Source: Pseudocolwellia agarivorans
GTDB lineage: Bacteria > Pseudomonadota > Gammaproteobacteria > Enterobacterales > Alteromonadaceae
Length of the DNA: 64,000 nucleotides
Reading direction: 5' to 3'
Assembly (NCBI RefSeq): GCF_002000085.1
Contig: NZ_MUZU01000003.1
Span: 310,001-374,000 of the forward strand
The notes beneath the pieces are model-generated. The model was not told the origin of the DNA. It worked only from the letters and a program-made list of their open reading frames with translations, and ran no database searches. Shown one piece after another: positions 21,107 through 29,857 of the stretch. The position numbers were made by a program, and so were the translations under genes. Every line of letters begins with the position of its first letter. Positions within the stretch are counted from its first letter, which is position 1.

Positions 21107-23851
21107 CTAATGTGCTTCATCCCAGTTGTTACCAATACCTGCTTCGGCAATTAATGGCACACTTAAACTTACGGCATCATTCATAAGCTGAACAAGCTTT
21201 TCAGTAGTTTCTTCGACGATGTCTTGATGAATTTCAAAGATTAATTCATCGTGCACTTGCATAGTCATTTTAATGCGTGGATCATTTTGCTCTTCAATCC
21301 AAGCATCGACATTTAGCATAGCCTTTTTAATAATGTCAGCCGCTGTACCTTGCATAGGCGCATTTATTGCTGCGCGTTCGGCACCCTTTCTTCTCATACC
21401 ATTTTTAGACTTAATGTCGGGTAGGTATAAACGTCTGCCAAATAAGGTTTCTACGTAACCATTTTCAGTAGCATTTTGACGTGTATCTTCCATGTAGTTT
21501 TGCACATTAGGATAACGCTCAAAATAGGTGTCCATGTACTCTTGTGCTTTATGGCGCGGAACATCAAGTTGTTTAGCTAAACCAAAAGCCGACATCCCAT
21601 AAATTAAACCAAAGTTTACCGCTTTAGCACTGCGGCGTTGGTCGGTAGTTACTTCATCTAATGGTACTGAAAATATTTCAGCGGCTGTTGCCTTATGTAC
21701 ATCTAAGCCTTTGCTAAATGCGGAGACTAAGCCTGGATCATCAGATAAATGCGCCATAATACGTAATTCTATTTGAGAATAATCTATCGCTACAATTTTA
21801 TGATTTTCTGGTGCAATAAAGGCTTGACGAATTTTTCGCCCTTCTTCACTTCGAATTGGAATATTTTGTAAATTTGGATCGGTTGAAGATAAGCGTCCGG
21901 TTGCGGTAACAGCCTGATGGTATGAGGTATGTACACGTCCTGATTTTTCGCCAACTAATAAAGGTAATTTGTCTGTATAAGTTGATTTAAGCTTACTTAG
22001 CCCTCTGTTTTCTAAAATAATTTTAGGTAAAGGATAATCAAGCGCTAGCTCTTGTAATACTTCTTCAGCGGTTGAAGGCGCGCCTTTTGGCGTTTTTTTA
22101 ATCACTGGAATTTTTAACTCTTCAAACAATATTTTTTGTAATTGCTTAGGTGAACTCAAGTTAAAGTTTTGCCCTGCTATATTGTGTGCTTCAATTTCTA
22201 GTTCATTTAAACGCATACCCAGTGCATGGCTTTGTTCGTCAAGCAAATAACTATCAATCAATACACCATGTTGTTCCATTCGTGCTAATACGGGTAATAA
22301 CGGCATTTCAATGTCACTGAATACTTTAAGCTGATCAGCAGATTGACTTAACTTAGGATAAATAGCTTGATGCAGTCTTAAGGTTATATCGGCATCTTCA
22401 GCAGCATAGTGACTGGCTTTTTCAATCTCAATTTGATTAAAAGTTAACTGTTTAGCTCCTTTGCCGGCAATATCTTCAAAATGAACGGTTTTATAACCTA
22501 AGTACTTATCGGCCAATGCATCCATGTTATGCCGTGTTGCTACGCTATTTAAACAATACGATTCAATCATGGTATCGAATTTAATGCCCTGCATTTGAAT
22601 ATTATAATGAGAAAGCACATTCGCGTCGTATTTTAGATTTTGTCCTATTTTAGCGAGGTTTTTATCTTCTAGTAATGGCTTAAGTTGTGCTAATACCCAG
22701 TCTAATTCAAGTTGCTCTGGAGCACCTTCATAGTCATGCGTAAGAGGTACATAGGCTGCTTTTCCGGCTTCTATACAAAACGACAAACCAACCAGTTTTG
22801 CTTTCATGTAATTAACGCTGGTAGTTTCAGTATCAAATGCAAAATATTCAGCTGATTTAAGCTTGCTTAACCAGTCTTCAAAAGCAGCTTTAGTTAATAT
22901 AGTATCGTATTCTGATTCGATATCTGATGGTATTACACTGTCTTCTGTATTATTGGCAGAATCATCCGTAGTACTTTTTGTGTCCCCTTTAGATAGATCA
23001 GCTAATAAACGACGCAACTCATATTTAGTATAAAGCTCTGTTAGCTTTTCAACGTTACGCTCTTTAGGCGCTAGCGTTGTAGCGCTAACATCTAACTCTA
23101 CATCTAACTTTATTGTCGCTAATTCATAAGATAAAGGCAGTTGTGTTAATGCATTACGTAGGTTTTCACCAATTTTACCTTTAACGCTATCAGCGTTCGC
23201 AATTACGTTGTCTAACGTTTCATGCTCAAGTAACCACTTAACAGCTGTTTTAGGGCCACATTTTTCAACACCCGGAATGTTATCTACCTTATCGCCCATT
23301 AAGGCTAAATAATCGATAATTTGATCAGGTCGAACACCAAACTTTTCTTTTACACCTTCAACGTCTAACTCTACGTTAGTCATAGTGTTAATTAAGCGCA
23401 CATGCTCGGTAACAAGCTGAGCCATGTCTTTATCTCCGGTAGAGATAACAGTTTCTATTCCTGCATCGCTGGCTTGTTGAGCTAAAGTACCAATAACATC
23501 ATCAGCCTCTACACCTTCAATCACTAATAGCGGTAATCCCATCGCTTCAACAATTTCATGTAGTGGCGCTATTTGGGTGCGCAAATCATCAGGCATTGGT
23601 GGACGATTTGCTTTGTATTCTGGGTATAAGTCGTTACGGAAGGTTTTTCCTTTCGCATCAAAAATAACGATGATATTTCCATTGGGATAGTCTTTTTTTA
23701 GGCTACCCAACATATTTAATACACCAGTTATTGCACCTGTTGCTTGTCCATCTGAAGTCGACAATGCTTGTAAATAAGGAACATGATATGCACGAAATAA
23801 ATAGGAAGAACCATCCACTAAAATAAGCGGAGATAGAGATGATGTTGGCAT
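21107..23851 (-). CDS. polA: DNA polymerase I
   Basis: A 914-residue enzyme for Okazaki fragment maturation and repair, with all three domains. The 5'-3' exonuclease (about 1-290) shows LVDGSSYLFRAYH, STGDKDMAQLV and MGDKVDNIPG. The 3'-5' proofreading domain has an intact first motif, FAFDTETTS, near residue 340. The polymerase domain shows motif A (IDYSQIELRIMAHLS), motif B (RRSAKAVNFGLIYGMSAF) and motif C (QVHDELIFEI). Length is normal. It is transcribed alone to the left. Two DnaA boxes lie upstream (23951-24101), and a candidate sRNA lies downstream. Confidence 0.98.
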   Translation of the reverse strand: MPTSSLSPLILVDGSSYLFRAYHVPYLQALSTSDGQATGAITGVLNMLGSLKKDYPNGNIIVIFDAKGKTFRNDLYPEYKANRPPMPDDLRTQIAPLHEIVEAMGLPLLVIEGVEADDVIGTLAQQASDAGIETVISTGDKDMAQLVTEHVRLINTMTNVELDVEGVKEKFGVRPDQIIDYLALMGDKVDNIPGVEKCGPKTAVKWLLEHETLDNVIANADSVKGKIGENLRNALTQLPLSYELATIKLDVELDVSATTLAPKERNVEKLTELYTKYELRRLLADLSKGDTKSTTDDSANNTEDSVIPSDIESEYDTILTKAAFEDWLSKLKSAEYFAFDTETTSVNYMKAKLVGLSFCIEAGKAAYVPLTHDYEGAPEQLELDWVLAQLKPLLEDKNLAKIGQNLKYDANVLSHYNIQMQGIKFDTMIESYCLNSVATRHNMDALADKYLGYKTVHFEDIAGKGAKQLTFNQIEIEKASHYAAEDADITLRLHQAIYPKLSQSADQLKVFSDIEMPLLPVLARMEQHGVLIDSYLLDEQSHALGMRLNELEIEAHNIAGQNFNLSSPKQLQKILFEELKIPVIKKTPKGAPSTAEEVLQELALDYPLPKIILENRGLSKLKSTYTDKLPLLVGEKSGRVHTSYHQAVTATGRLSSTDPNLQNIPIRSEEGRKIRQAFIAPENHKIVAIDYSQIELRIMAHLSDDPGLVSAFSKGLDVHKATAAEIFSVPLDEVTTDQRRSAKAVNFGLIYGMSAFGLAKQLDVPRHKAQEYMDTYFERYPNVQNYMEDTRQNATENGYVETLFGRRLYLPDIKSKNGMRRKGAERAAINAPMQGTAADIIKKAMLNVDAWIEEQNDPRIKMTMQVHDELIFEIHQDIVEETTEKLVQLMNDAVSLSVPLIAEAGIGNNWDEAH

Positions 23852-23950
23852 GATAATCTTTTACTGACTGACAATTTGGAACAAGAATGCCATATTCCGC
23901 TAATTGTCTCTACTTATATGAAGTAAATTACGTAAAAAGTAAGTTTTAAT

Positions 23951-24101
23951 TGTGGATAACTTTGTTGAAAACATCAGGAGTTCGCATAAAGATCTGATGA
24001 CCGATACGCTAAAAAACAGGTAAACCTATGTTTTAAGTAACAAAATCAATAAAGATTGGCTTTAGTTAACTTATTATTATTTTTATACGTTATGTGGATA
24101 A
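23951..24101 (-). promoter_or_regulatory. Two perfect DnaA boxes upstream of polA
   Basis: The 9-mer TTATCCACA occurs on the minus strand at 23951-23959 and again at 24093-24101, both in the same orientation and 142 bases apart. They are 100 and 242 bases upstream of the polA start. DnaA has been reported to stimulate polA expression in E. coli, so these may be regulatory sites. Binding is not shown by the sequence. Confidence 0.5.
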
Positions 24102-24318
24102 ACTTATTATTAGGCTTTTAAATGTGTTGTTCAATTTATGAACTACCTAATTAATTGTGACAAAAGATTACCAGAATTCTTGATGAATACCAGACAATTA
24201 TTAAACTATTTTTAAAGAAATATTACATGGCTAAATAACAAAAAAACATAAGCGAGGAAACACGAGGCTTGTAGATATTTTTATTTTAGTTCAAATTAAT
24301 TTAACAAAAAATTCACAT

Positions 24319-24387
24319 AAAAAAATGAGATTTTATACTTTGCGATGAAGTGTATAATTCAATCGATAAAATACAAAAATCTCATTT
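24319..24387 (-). terminator. Long-loop terminator after the DUF2780 gene
   Basis: On the minus strand AAATGAGATTTT (24376-24387) and AAAATCTCATTT (24323-24334) form a perfect 12-bp stem over a 41-base loop, followed by a run of T, 33 bases after the stop. The large loop is unusual. Confidence 0.5.
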
Positions 24388-24419
24388 CAAGATTAGGATT
24401 TACTAACCTTTAATAAACG

Positions 24420-25001
24420 CTATAAAAAGTTAACGCCTTTTTTCAACATTGCTGCAGCAGTACCGTAATTATTTTGTTCTAAATAACTCGTTACCGTATC
24501 TACTAATGGTAAAACGGTTTCTTTTGGAATACCTAATTTTTTAAATGCTGAATCTAAGTAACCCAAGCTTAAAGCTGCTTGACCTTCTTCACTGCCTTTA
24601 CCTAAAGAAGAAGCTAAGCCACCTAATGAAGATTTAGCCGCTTCAGGAGCATTTTGAATATAGTTTTCTACACCCGGTATAGCTTCGCTTATTGAAGAAA
24701 AGTTGTCGCCTAAATTATCTTTAGCTACTTTAAAAAGCGCACCTAAAGCACCTGAAGTCATTTCTTTAGATAAACCTAATTGTTCTGCCGCATAACCAAC
24801 AAGATCATTACTTGTTTGCGCCGCTTCTTCTTTCGCATCTTCAACTTTTTCTTTTGCACCAGCCGCACTTTGAACTTGTTCAGTTGATTGCTTTTCACCC
24901 ATACCAAAAGCTTCTTTGATAGTGTCTAAAAAATCAAATGCGCTGGCTGAAAATGTTGTTGTCACTAACAGTGACGAAACTAAAATTGTACGTAATTTCA
25001 T
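24420..25001 (-). CDS. Secreted DUF2780 (VcgC/VcgE-type) protein
   Basis: A 193-residue protein with a signal peptide (cleaved near FSASA). After an acidic, alanine-rich linker (about residues 35-70) comes a DUF2780 domain of short amphipathic helices, including LVGYAAEQLGLS, AIPGVENYI and LGYLDSAFKKLGIP. The family is of unknown function, common in Vibrio and relatives, and was named after V. cholerae proteins. It lies 74 bases after the thioredoxin-like gene in the same direction, so the two may be cotranscribed. No catalytic residues are evident. Confidence 0.8.
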   Translation of the reverse strand: MKLRTILVSSLLVTTTFSASAFDFLDTIKEAFGMGEKQSTEQVQSAAGAKEKVEDAKEEAAQTSNDLVGYAAEQLGLSKEMTSGALGALFKVAKDNLGDNFSSISEAIPGVENYIQNAPEAAKSSLGGLASSLGKGSEEGQAALSLGYLDSAFKKLGIPKETVLPLVDTVTSYLEQNNYGTAAAMLKKGVNFL

Positions 25002-25075
25002 GTTATTCCTTAATTGTGTTTACTTTAAAATTGTTAAAACAGAGAGTTCAGCATATTGCTCAAATATTCGCTCTA

Positions 25076-25675
25076 TTAATATTGTGGTTCGTTACCTGCT
25101 TTCCATTTTATATTACAACCTATAGAGGCTACTTGATTTTCACTTAACGTTTTTCCTGTTAATAACCCCTCTATTGCTGCTTTTAAATCTTCGCCAGTTG
25201 CCGGCGATTTACCTGAATCATAGTTACCTGAAGAAATACGTGTTGGACGTGTGCTGTCAAACTGGCCTCTGTAAGCAAGTTTTTGCTGTTGATCAAAAAC
25301 AAAAATATCTGGCGTACAGGCTGCGTCAAATGCTTTAGCAACCGCTTGTGTTTCATCAAACAAATACGGGAATGAATAACCTCGTAAAGCTTTTTCTTTC
25401 ACCATGTTTTCAAAGCTATCGGCTGGATAGGTATCTGTATCGTTACTGTTTATCGCAATAAATTGAACGCCTTGTTCTTTATATTGCTCAGCTAAATCAA
25501 CTAATGTAGGTGCAATATGAATAACATAAGGACAGTGATTACAAATAAATAAAACAACCAATACTTTCGCGTTATCAAAGTCTGACAGCGATGTCATTGT
25601 GCCTTCTGTATTTTTTAGTGCGAATGCTGGAGCTTTAGTACCTAACGCCATCATTGTTGATTCTGTCATTGCCAT
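25076..25675 (-). CDS. Thioredoxin-like redoxin family protein (CNHCPY)
   Basis: A 199-residue cytoplasmic protein of the AhpC/TSA-redoxin fold. It has no signal peptide. The active-site-like CNHCPYV (about residues 44-50) is a CXXC in the place of the thioredoxin WCGPC, with a cis-proline region near ACTPDIFVFD. This subgroup is annotated as thioredoxin family or peroxiredoxin-like; the usual substrate is unknown. GGGGAAC ahead of the ATG is a good ribosome site. It may be cotranscribed with the DUF2780 gene downstream. Confidence 0.88.
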   Translation of the reverse strand: MAMTESTMMALGTKAPAFALKNTEGTMTSLSDFDNAKVLVVLFICNHCPYVIHIAPTLVDLAEQYKEQGVQFIAINSNDTDTYPADSFENMVKEKALRGYSFPYLFDETQAVAKAFDAACTPDIFVFDQQQKLAYRGQFDSTRPTRISSGNYDSGKSPATGEDLKAAIEGLLTGKTLSENQVASIGCNIKWKAGNEPQY

Positions 25676-25793
25676 GTCGTTCCCCTAAAATAGGATTGAT
25701 CAATTTCACTGGCGCTATTTTGAAGGATTTCAATCAATAATAATAGCAGCTAATGATATTATTTTACTTTTTATTAACATTTCAAATTATGCA

Positions 25794-25843
25794 TATATCC
25801 CCGTAACCATTCAAGGATGGAGGTTTCAGTGGTAACGGGTATA
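25794..25843. repeat. Short copy of the palindromic repeat
   Basis: The left end (CCCCGTAACCATTCAAG) and right end (TGGTAACGGGTATA) of the 1311-1671 element stand only about 10 bases apart, around GGTTTCAG. It looks like a collapsed copy lacking the internal hairpins. Confidence 0.65.
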
Positions 25844-25937
25844 TTCAACATATTCCAAAGTGATAGCTAATTAATATATGTCGTGACAGACAAATGCTAC
25901 GATCAAATTTCATCCAGTATTTCAAAGGTGGTAATTT

Positions 25938-26303
25938 ATGAGTAGTAATGGCGAGAGAATGCGTCGACAAGTAATGAGCGATGAGTTTGTAGATAGAGCG
26001 CTTAATAACGCTGATGAGTTTACCCAACCCATGCAAGATTATATTAATGACCACGGCTGGGGTTCTACTTGGCAACGTGAAGGCATAGACCTTAAAACAC
26101 GCAGCTTAATTACTATTGCCATGCTCGCAGCACTTAAAGCCCCTACAGAATTAAAAGGCCATATATATGGCGCTTTACGTAATGGTGCAAGTAAACAAGA
26201 AATACAAGAAGTACTGCTGCACAGTGCTGTATATTGTGGTGCACCTGCAGCTCAAGAAGCCTTTAGAGCAGCTAAAGAAGTATTTGATAACCTTGTCGTT
26301 TAG
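25938..26303 (+). CDS. Carboxymuconolactone decarboxylase family protein
   Basis: A 121-residue all-helical protein of the CMD/AhpD superfamily. The family pattern LITIAMLAALKAPTELKGHI, then NGASKQEIQEVLLHSAVYCG and PAAQEAFRAA, is complete. True 4-carboxymuconolactone decarboxylases act in protocatechuate breakdown, but no other genes of that pathway are near, and many family members are stand-alone peroxidase-like or unknown proteins. It lacks the CXXC of AhpD. AAAGGTGG gives a good ribosome site. The gene stands alone between repeat copies. Confidence 0.88.
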   Translation: MSSNGERMRRQVMSDEFVDRALNNADEFTQPMQDYINDHGWGSTWQREGIDLKTRSLITIAMLAALKAPTELKGHIYGALRNGASKQEIQEVLLHSAVYCGAPAAQEAFRAAKEVFDNLVV

Positions 26304-26407
26304 CGGGCTAAGTAGTTCAATTGCTGAAACAGGTATTAACCTTAAGTTATTTCAGTGCAGACCAAGCTTTACTTAATAATACTCTTTGGCACTTTTGCCA
26401 CTTCCTG

Positions 26408-26449
26408 TATACGCATTACCCATCAAAAGGCTATTTCAGAGTGCTTCTT
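26408..26449. repeat. Degenerate left end of the palindromic repeat
   Basis: TATACGCATTACCCATCAAA followed by CTATTTCAGAG matches the left end and core of the copy at 45170-45228, with several changes. The right end is lost. Confidence 0.5.
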
Positions 26450-26473
26450 AGATAGGTCTAAAAAATAATAAAC

Positions 26474-26977
26474 CTATATAGAATCCTGTGAATCTTTATT
26501 CCCTTGAGGGCATATATCTTTATGCTTTTCTCTTCTTAATAACATCCAATTTACCCAACCAAACAATAACGTTAATAGCCAAATAAAATAATCAATCATC
26601 ATTAATTCATTTCTTTTAATACCAATACTTCGAGTTAATGCACACCAGTTAAAAAAGCCGTTATTTTGCTTAAACTTAAAAACCTTTTCATCTTGAATAG
26701 CCCATAGGTAATTATATTTAAAACAAAAATCATGAATAATCACAGGAATTAACAATAAGCCTGTAGGTGAAAACAACAACCAAACAATCCAGGGGTATGA
26801 ACTACCATCAAAAACAAAGCCTTTAGGAATAACAATCGTTCTATTATTAGGTAATTTATAACGCCAATCTTCAATAACTTGCCATTGACGTTTACGCATA
26901 AAAAGCTGCCATACTTTACTTAAAAAGCCCTGTTTTTGAGTTTTAATAGGGAAGGGTTGTAGCTTAGGCATTAACAT
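26474..26977 (-). CDS. DUF1353-like protein with hydrophobic segments
   Basis: A 167-residue protein resembling DUF1353: IPKGFVFDGSSYPWIVWLLF followed by LIPVIIHDFCFKYNYLW corresponds to the family's 'GF-DGAS-P' and 'HDYLY' blocks. Two hydrophobic stretches (about residues 58-85 and 128-150) suggest membrane association, and it has no signal peptide. DUF1353 is often found in phages, but nothing else here is phage-like. The start ATG has no good ribosome site. The function is unknown. Confidence 0.65.
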   Translation of the reverse strand: MLMPKLQPFPIKTQKQGFLSKVWQLFMRKRQWQVIEDWRYKLPNNRTIVIPKGFVFDGSSYPWIVWLLFSPTGLLLIPVIIHDFCFKYNYLWAIQDEKVFKFKQNNGFFNWCALTRSIGIKRNELMMIDYFIWLLTLLFGWVNWMLLRREKHKDICPQGNKDSQDSI

Positions 26978-27294
26978 AATAGTGATTAACTTAGATTTAT
27001 CTATTGTTGAATTCTATATTAGGTCAGGTGAAATATTAAAACGTTAAATTTTTACCCTACGCATTAAAATTTTTTATGATAAGCAACATCAATCACGCTA
27101 AAAAATAGGCTCTGCGCATGCTTGTGATGCTGTGATTTAAATAGGTACTTTTGAATGGTTACAGGTATATAACCCTCCCTCTTATTCATCAAAATTTTTT
27201 ATCTTCGAAACAAAAACATTTAGCTTTTCTTCTTCTTGTTTTCAACTCAATATCTAGCCAAATTCAATGGTGAATTTTTTTAGAGGAAAAGTTA
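26978..27294. other. Intergenic region with a repeat remnant
   Basis: It holds the divergent starts of two genes. At 27148-27171 CTTTTGAATGGTTACAGGTATAT resembles a degenerate right end of the palindromic repeat (split here: CTTTTGAATGG, TTACAGG, TATAT). Nothing else is recognised. Confidence 0.4.
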
Positions 27295-27531
27295 ATGAAC
27301 GTGAGTGAATATGATGACGCAAGCTTAGATGAAGACATAAGCTTAGACGACGATTCGTATTTTAATTCAGGCATTTCAGGTTTTGAAATTGCCTATGGTT
27401 CTGGAAATAAGACCGCCATTAAGAAAAAAACAAAACATAAGCTTATTGTAAAAAAAAGGCTTGATATGCTGCGTGAAAAACGTTGGTTAGACCAAGAAAC
27501 CAACACATTATTTGACGAGTGGGAACACTAA
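27295..27531 (+). CDS. Small charged hypothetical protein
   Basis: A 78-residue cytoplasmic protein with a strongly acidic N-terminus (Asp/Glu/Ser-rich, residues 4-24) and a basic, helical C-terminus (KKKTKHKLIVKKRLDMLRE). The C-terminal pattern of a basic helix then LREKRWLDQE recalls small gammaproteobacterial proteins of the DUF3545/PA3496 kind, but I am not sure. GAGGAAA before the ATG is a good ribosome site. It is followed after 15 bases by another small gene, so they probably form an operon. No function is proposed. Confidence 0.6.
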   Translation: MNVSEYDDASLDEDISLDDDSYFNSGISGFEIAYGSGNKTAIKKKTKHKLIVKKRLDMLREKRWLDQETNTLFDEWEH

Positions 27532-27546
27532 ATTAGGACAACACAC

Positions 27547-27795
27547 ATGAAAAAATTATTATTAGTAACATTATTAACAGCCGTTAGCACATTTACATTT
27601 GCTGATGAAGACAACGAAGGCACAGAACAAGCTTCTGCAGCTTATATTCAATCTATTCTTACGGTATGTAAACAAGATGCTGCCGAAGATGAAGTAAGCG
27701 CTGAAGAATTAAATAATTATTTACTTGAATGTGTAAATGATGATTTAGTATCAAATGACTACAACGCGATAGATTCTTTACCTTCAAAAAAATAG
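27547..27795 (+). CDS. Small periplasmic hypothetical protein with two cysteines
   Basis: An 82-residue protein with a signal peptide (MKKLLLVTLLTAVSTFTFA). The mature part of about 63 residues is acidic and has two cysteines 25 residues apart (VCKQDAAEDEV and LLECVNDDL), which may form a disulfide. I recognise it only as a type of conserved hypothetical of marine gammaproteobacteria. It is read together with the charged small gene upstream. A long hairpin follows. Confidence 0.6.
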   Translation: MKKLLLVTLLTAVSTFTFADEDNEGTEQASAAYIQSILTVCKQDAAEDEVSAEELNNYLLECVNDDLVSNDYNAIDSLPSKK

Positions 27796-27831
27796 TCAAT
27801 CTTTGAAAGCAAATCAAAGTCGTGCATTTAA

Positions 27832-27885
27832 ATAACTCATTTTATTTTGTCCGTTTTATGAAGCGAACAGGATAAGGTGAGTTAT
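27832..27885. terminator. Long hairpin between convergent genes, overlapping the hdfR stop
   Basis: ATAACTCA (27832-27839) pairs with TGAGTTAT (27878-27885), and the inner bases continue the stem with many G-U pairs and one mismatch (about 22 bp in all). The right arm contains the stop codon of the leftward LysR gene. It probably ends both convergent transcripts. Confidence 0.55.
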
Positions 27886-28730
27886 AATTTTACAAAAGGA
27901 AACAGCTCAATAGCCTGCTCAATCATTTCTACTTTTTGACTTTTTGCTAAATAATTTGCATAAATTTCGCGTGAATAAACAGGTGCATTTTCTACCACAT
28001 AGAGTTTTTTCTTACGCACATATTCAAAAGTCATTTGCCTTGGTAAATAAGCACAACCGCCCACATCAAGTATAAAATTTAAAGCAACAATAGGTTGATT
28101 CATATGATGCTTAGCTGCTGGAGCATCTTGAAAGTCTCGCATATATTTCACGTTAACCGACTCCCCATAATCAACCATAATAAAATTTTCAAGATGATCT
28201 GCATTTTCAACATCGCTCGGATTAGTGGACACTAAATGCAAAGGTACTGTTGCCACTTTCTCGGTGATCAAATCTTCAACAAAAGAAGGTTCAAATAAAA
28301 AAGCAATATCAATAACCCGATTTAAAAGACTTTTTCTTAGCTCAATAGGACTGTAAGTTGCGGTAAGTAAACTGCAGTCATCCATATTTTTATGTAGTTT
28401 TTGCAGCCAGTCTTGTAGGGCAATATCCCATATAGACATCATAGAGCCGATCACCAACTGCGTCGTATTACTTTGCGCAATTCCTACATCTTGCTTCGTT
28501 TTTTGCCACATGAAAATTAATTCGTTCGCGTGCTTTATTAGCCTATGACCTTCAGGTGTTAATTTTAAATGTTTTTGACTGCGATCGAATAACAAAACAC
28601 CTAAGTCATCTTCAAGTAATTTTATTCTGGCACTAACCGCAGATTGCGTTATAAATAAAGTTTCAGAAGCAACTCTAAAATGTAAGGTTCGGCTGACCTC
28701 AAGAAATGTTTTTAGCAATTCAATTTTCAT
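27882..28730 (-). CDS. LysR-family regulator, HdfR-like
   Basis: A 282-residue transcription factor. The N-terminal winged helix (ELLKTFLEVSRTLHF, then LFITQSAVSARIKLLEDDLG) matches HdfR closely, including FLEVSRTLHF. HdfR represses the flagellar master operon flhDC in E. coli; this organism group usually lacks flhDC, so a different target is likely. The C-terminal effector domain is more divergent. It is divergent from rimK with about 210 bases between, where a 12-bp palindrome (28807-28818) may be its operator. LysR regulators often control the divergent neighbour, here the rimK cluster; this is inference. Confidence 0.85.
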   Translation of the reverse strand: MKIELLKTFLEVSRTLHFRVASETLFITQSAVSARIKLLEDDLGVLLFDRSQKHLKLTPEGHRLIKHANELIFMWQKTKQDVGIAQSNTTQLVIGSMMSIWDIALQDWLQKLHKNMDDCSLLTATYSPIELRKSLLNRVIDIAFLFEPSFVEDLITEKVATVPLHLVSTNPSDVENADHLENFIMVDYGESVNVKYMRDFQDAPAAKHHMNQPIVALNFILDVGGCAYLPRQMTFEYVRKKKLYVVENAPVYSREIYANYLAKSQKVEMIEQAIELFPFVKL

Positions 28731-28806
28731 CGTCTACGCTTAAACCAGTCTAATCAAAAATATTTGTTAAACAGTATAAAATATTTAGTTTTATTGTCCA
28801 GTTTGT

Positions 28807-28818
28807 AGTGTATACACT
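28807..28818. promoter_or_regulatory. 12-bp palindrome between hdfR-like gene and rimK
   Basis: AGTGTATACACT is a perfect palindrome in the divergent promoter region. It contains a T-N-A pattern of the size seen in LysR sites. A role as operator is possible but untested. Confidence 0.35.
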
Positions 28819-28940
28819 GCGGCTCATTAAGGCATTTAATGCATTTCGGCGGTTGTTAGTGTCACGCTTACTATTGAATGTCCCTTTATTCCAACTTCAT
28901 TAATGAAGCTGGTATTACTTTTATTAGGAAGACGAACAAC

Positions 28941-29849
28941 ATGAAAATAGCCATTTTATCAAGAAACCCAAACCTATACTCTACTCGACGCTTAAAAGAA
29001 GCAGGTGAAGCACAAGGCCACGAAGTTGATGTTATAGACACATTACATTGCTACATGGATATTACGAGTAGCCGTCCAACGGTTCGTTACCACGGTAAAG
29101 AGTTACCAAAATACGATGCTATTATTCCTCGTATTGGTGCTTCTATTACTTTTTACGGTACCGCTGTAGCGCGCCAATTTGAAATGATGGGAACATTTAA
29201 TGTGAACGAATCGGTAGCGATCAGTCGCTCTCGTGACAAATTACGCTCACTACAATTATTATCAAGAAAAGGCATTGGCTTACCAAGAACAGGTTTTGCA
29301 AGTAAGCCTGATAACATTAAAGATTTAATTAAAAATGTAGGTGGCGCACCATTAGTGATTAAACTACTTGAAGGTACTCAAGGCATAGGTGTTGTACTTG
29401 CTGATACCGCTAAAGCGGCTGAAAGTATTATCGAAGCCTTTATGGGACTAAAAGCCAACATATTGGTACAAGAATATATTAAAGAATCTGGCGGTGCTGA
29501 TATTCGCTGTTTAGTGATTGGCGGACGCGTTGTTGCGGCAATGAAACGCCAAGGCGCTGAAGGCGAGTTTAGATCTAATTTACATCGAGGTGGCTCGGCC
29601 GAAGTAGTTAAATTAAGTAAAGCTGAAAGAGAAACAGCCGTTAATGCTGCAAAAGCAATGGGCTTAAATGTATGTGGTGTAGATTTATTACAATCCATTA
29701 ACGGGCCTATGGTAATGGAAGTTAACTCATCTCCAGGTTTGGAAGGTATTGAAACGGCGACAGGTAAAAACATTGCCGGTATGGTTTTTGACTTCATTGA
29801 AAAAAATGAAAACAATGCGTCAAATAACAAAACACGCGGACAAGGATAA
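28941..29849 (+). CDS. rimK: RimK alpha-L-glutamate ligase (ATP-grasp)
   Basis: A 302-residue ATP-grasp ligase. The start [20 protein letters not shown] is as in E. coli RimK, which adds glutamates to the C-terminus of ribosomal protein S6. ATP-grasp motifs are seen: [35 protein letters not shown] and [14 protein letters not shown] start it at 28941 behind TAGGAAG; an upstream in-frame start at 28878 has no ribosome site. It leads a cluster with an AstE-like deacylase and a RimB-type protease, with 8 and 43 bases between the genes. The group suggests reversible glutamylation of a ribosomal or other target. Confidence 0.95.
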   Translation: MKIAILSRNPNLYSTRRLKEAGEAQGHEVDVIDTLHCYMDITSSRPTVRYHGKELPKYDAIIPRIGASITFYGTAVARQFEMMGTFNVNESVAISRSRDKLRSLQLLSRKGIGLPRTGFASKPDNIKDLIKNVGGAPLVIKLLEGTQGIGVVLADTAKAAESIIEAFMGLKANILVQEYIKESGGADIRCLVIGGRVVAAMKRQGAEGEFRSNLHRGGSAEVVKLSKAERETAVNAAKAMGLNVCGVDLLQSINGPMVMEVNSSPGLEGIETATGKNIAGMVFDFIEKNENNASNNKTRGQG

Positions 29850-29857
29850 TATCAACA

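Larger units (their letters stand above)
23852..24419. other. polA upstream region, 568 bp
   Basis: This AT-rich gap should hold the polA promoter. It contains two consensus DnaA boxes (described separately) and, at its far end, the terminator of the DUF2780 gene (24319-24387). No gene with a ribosome site is visible. Confidence 0.5.

Noticed and set aside
23852-24419. Replication origin suggested by two DnaA boxes and AT-rich DNA
   Set aside because: Only two boxes, no 13-mer cluster, and no dnaA, dnaN, gyrB, mnmG or parAB nearby. Promoter sites for polA are simpler.
26474-26977. Prophage remnant, because DUF1353 is common in phages
   Set aside because: No other phage gene, integrase or attachment site is nearby.
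29378-29830. 150-codon frame antisense to rimK
   Set aside because: It runs opposite a clear ATP-grasp gene, lacks a ribosome site and shows no domain; it arises from the codon pattern of rimK.
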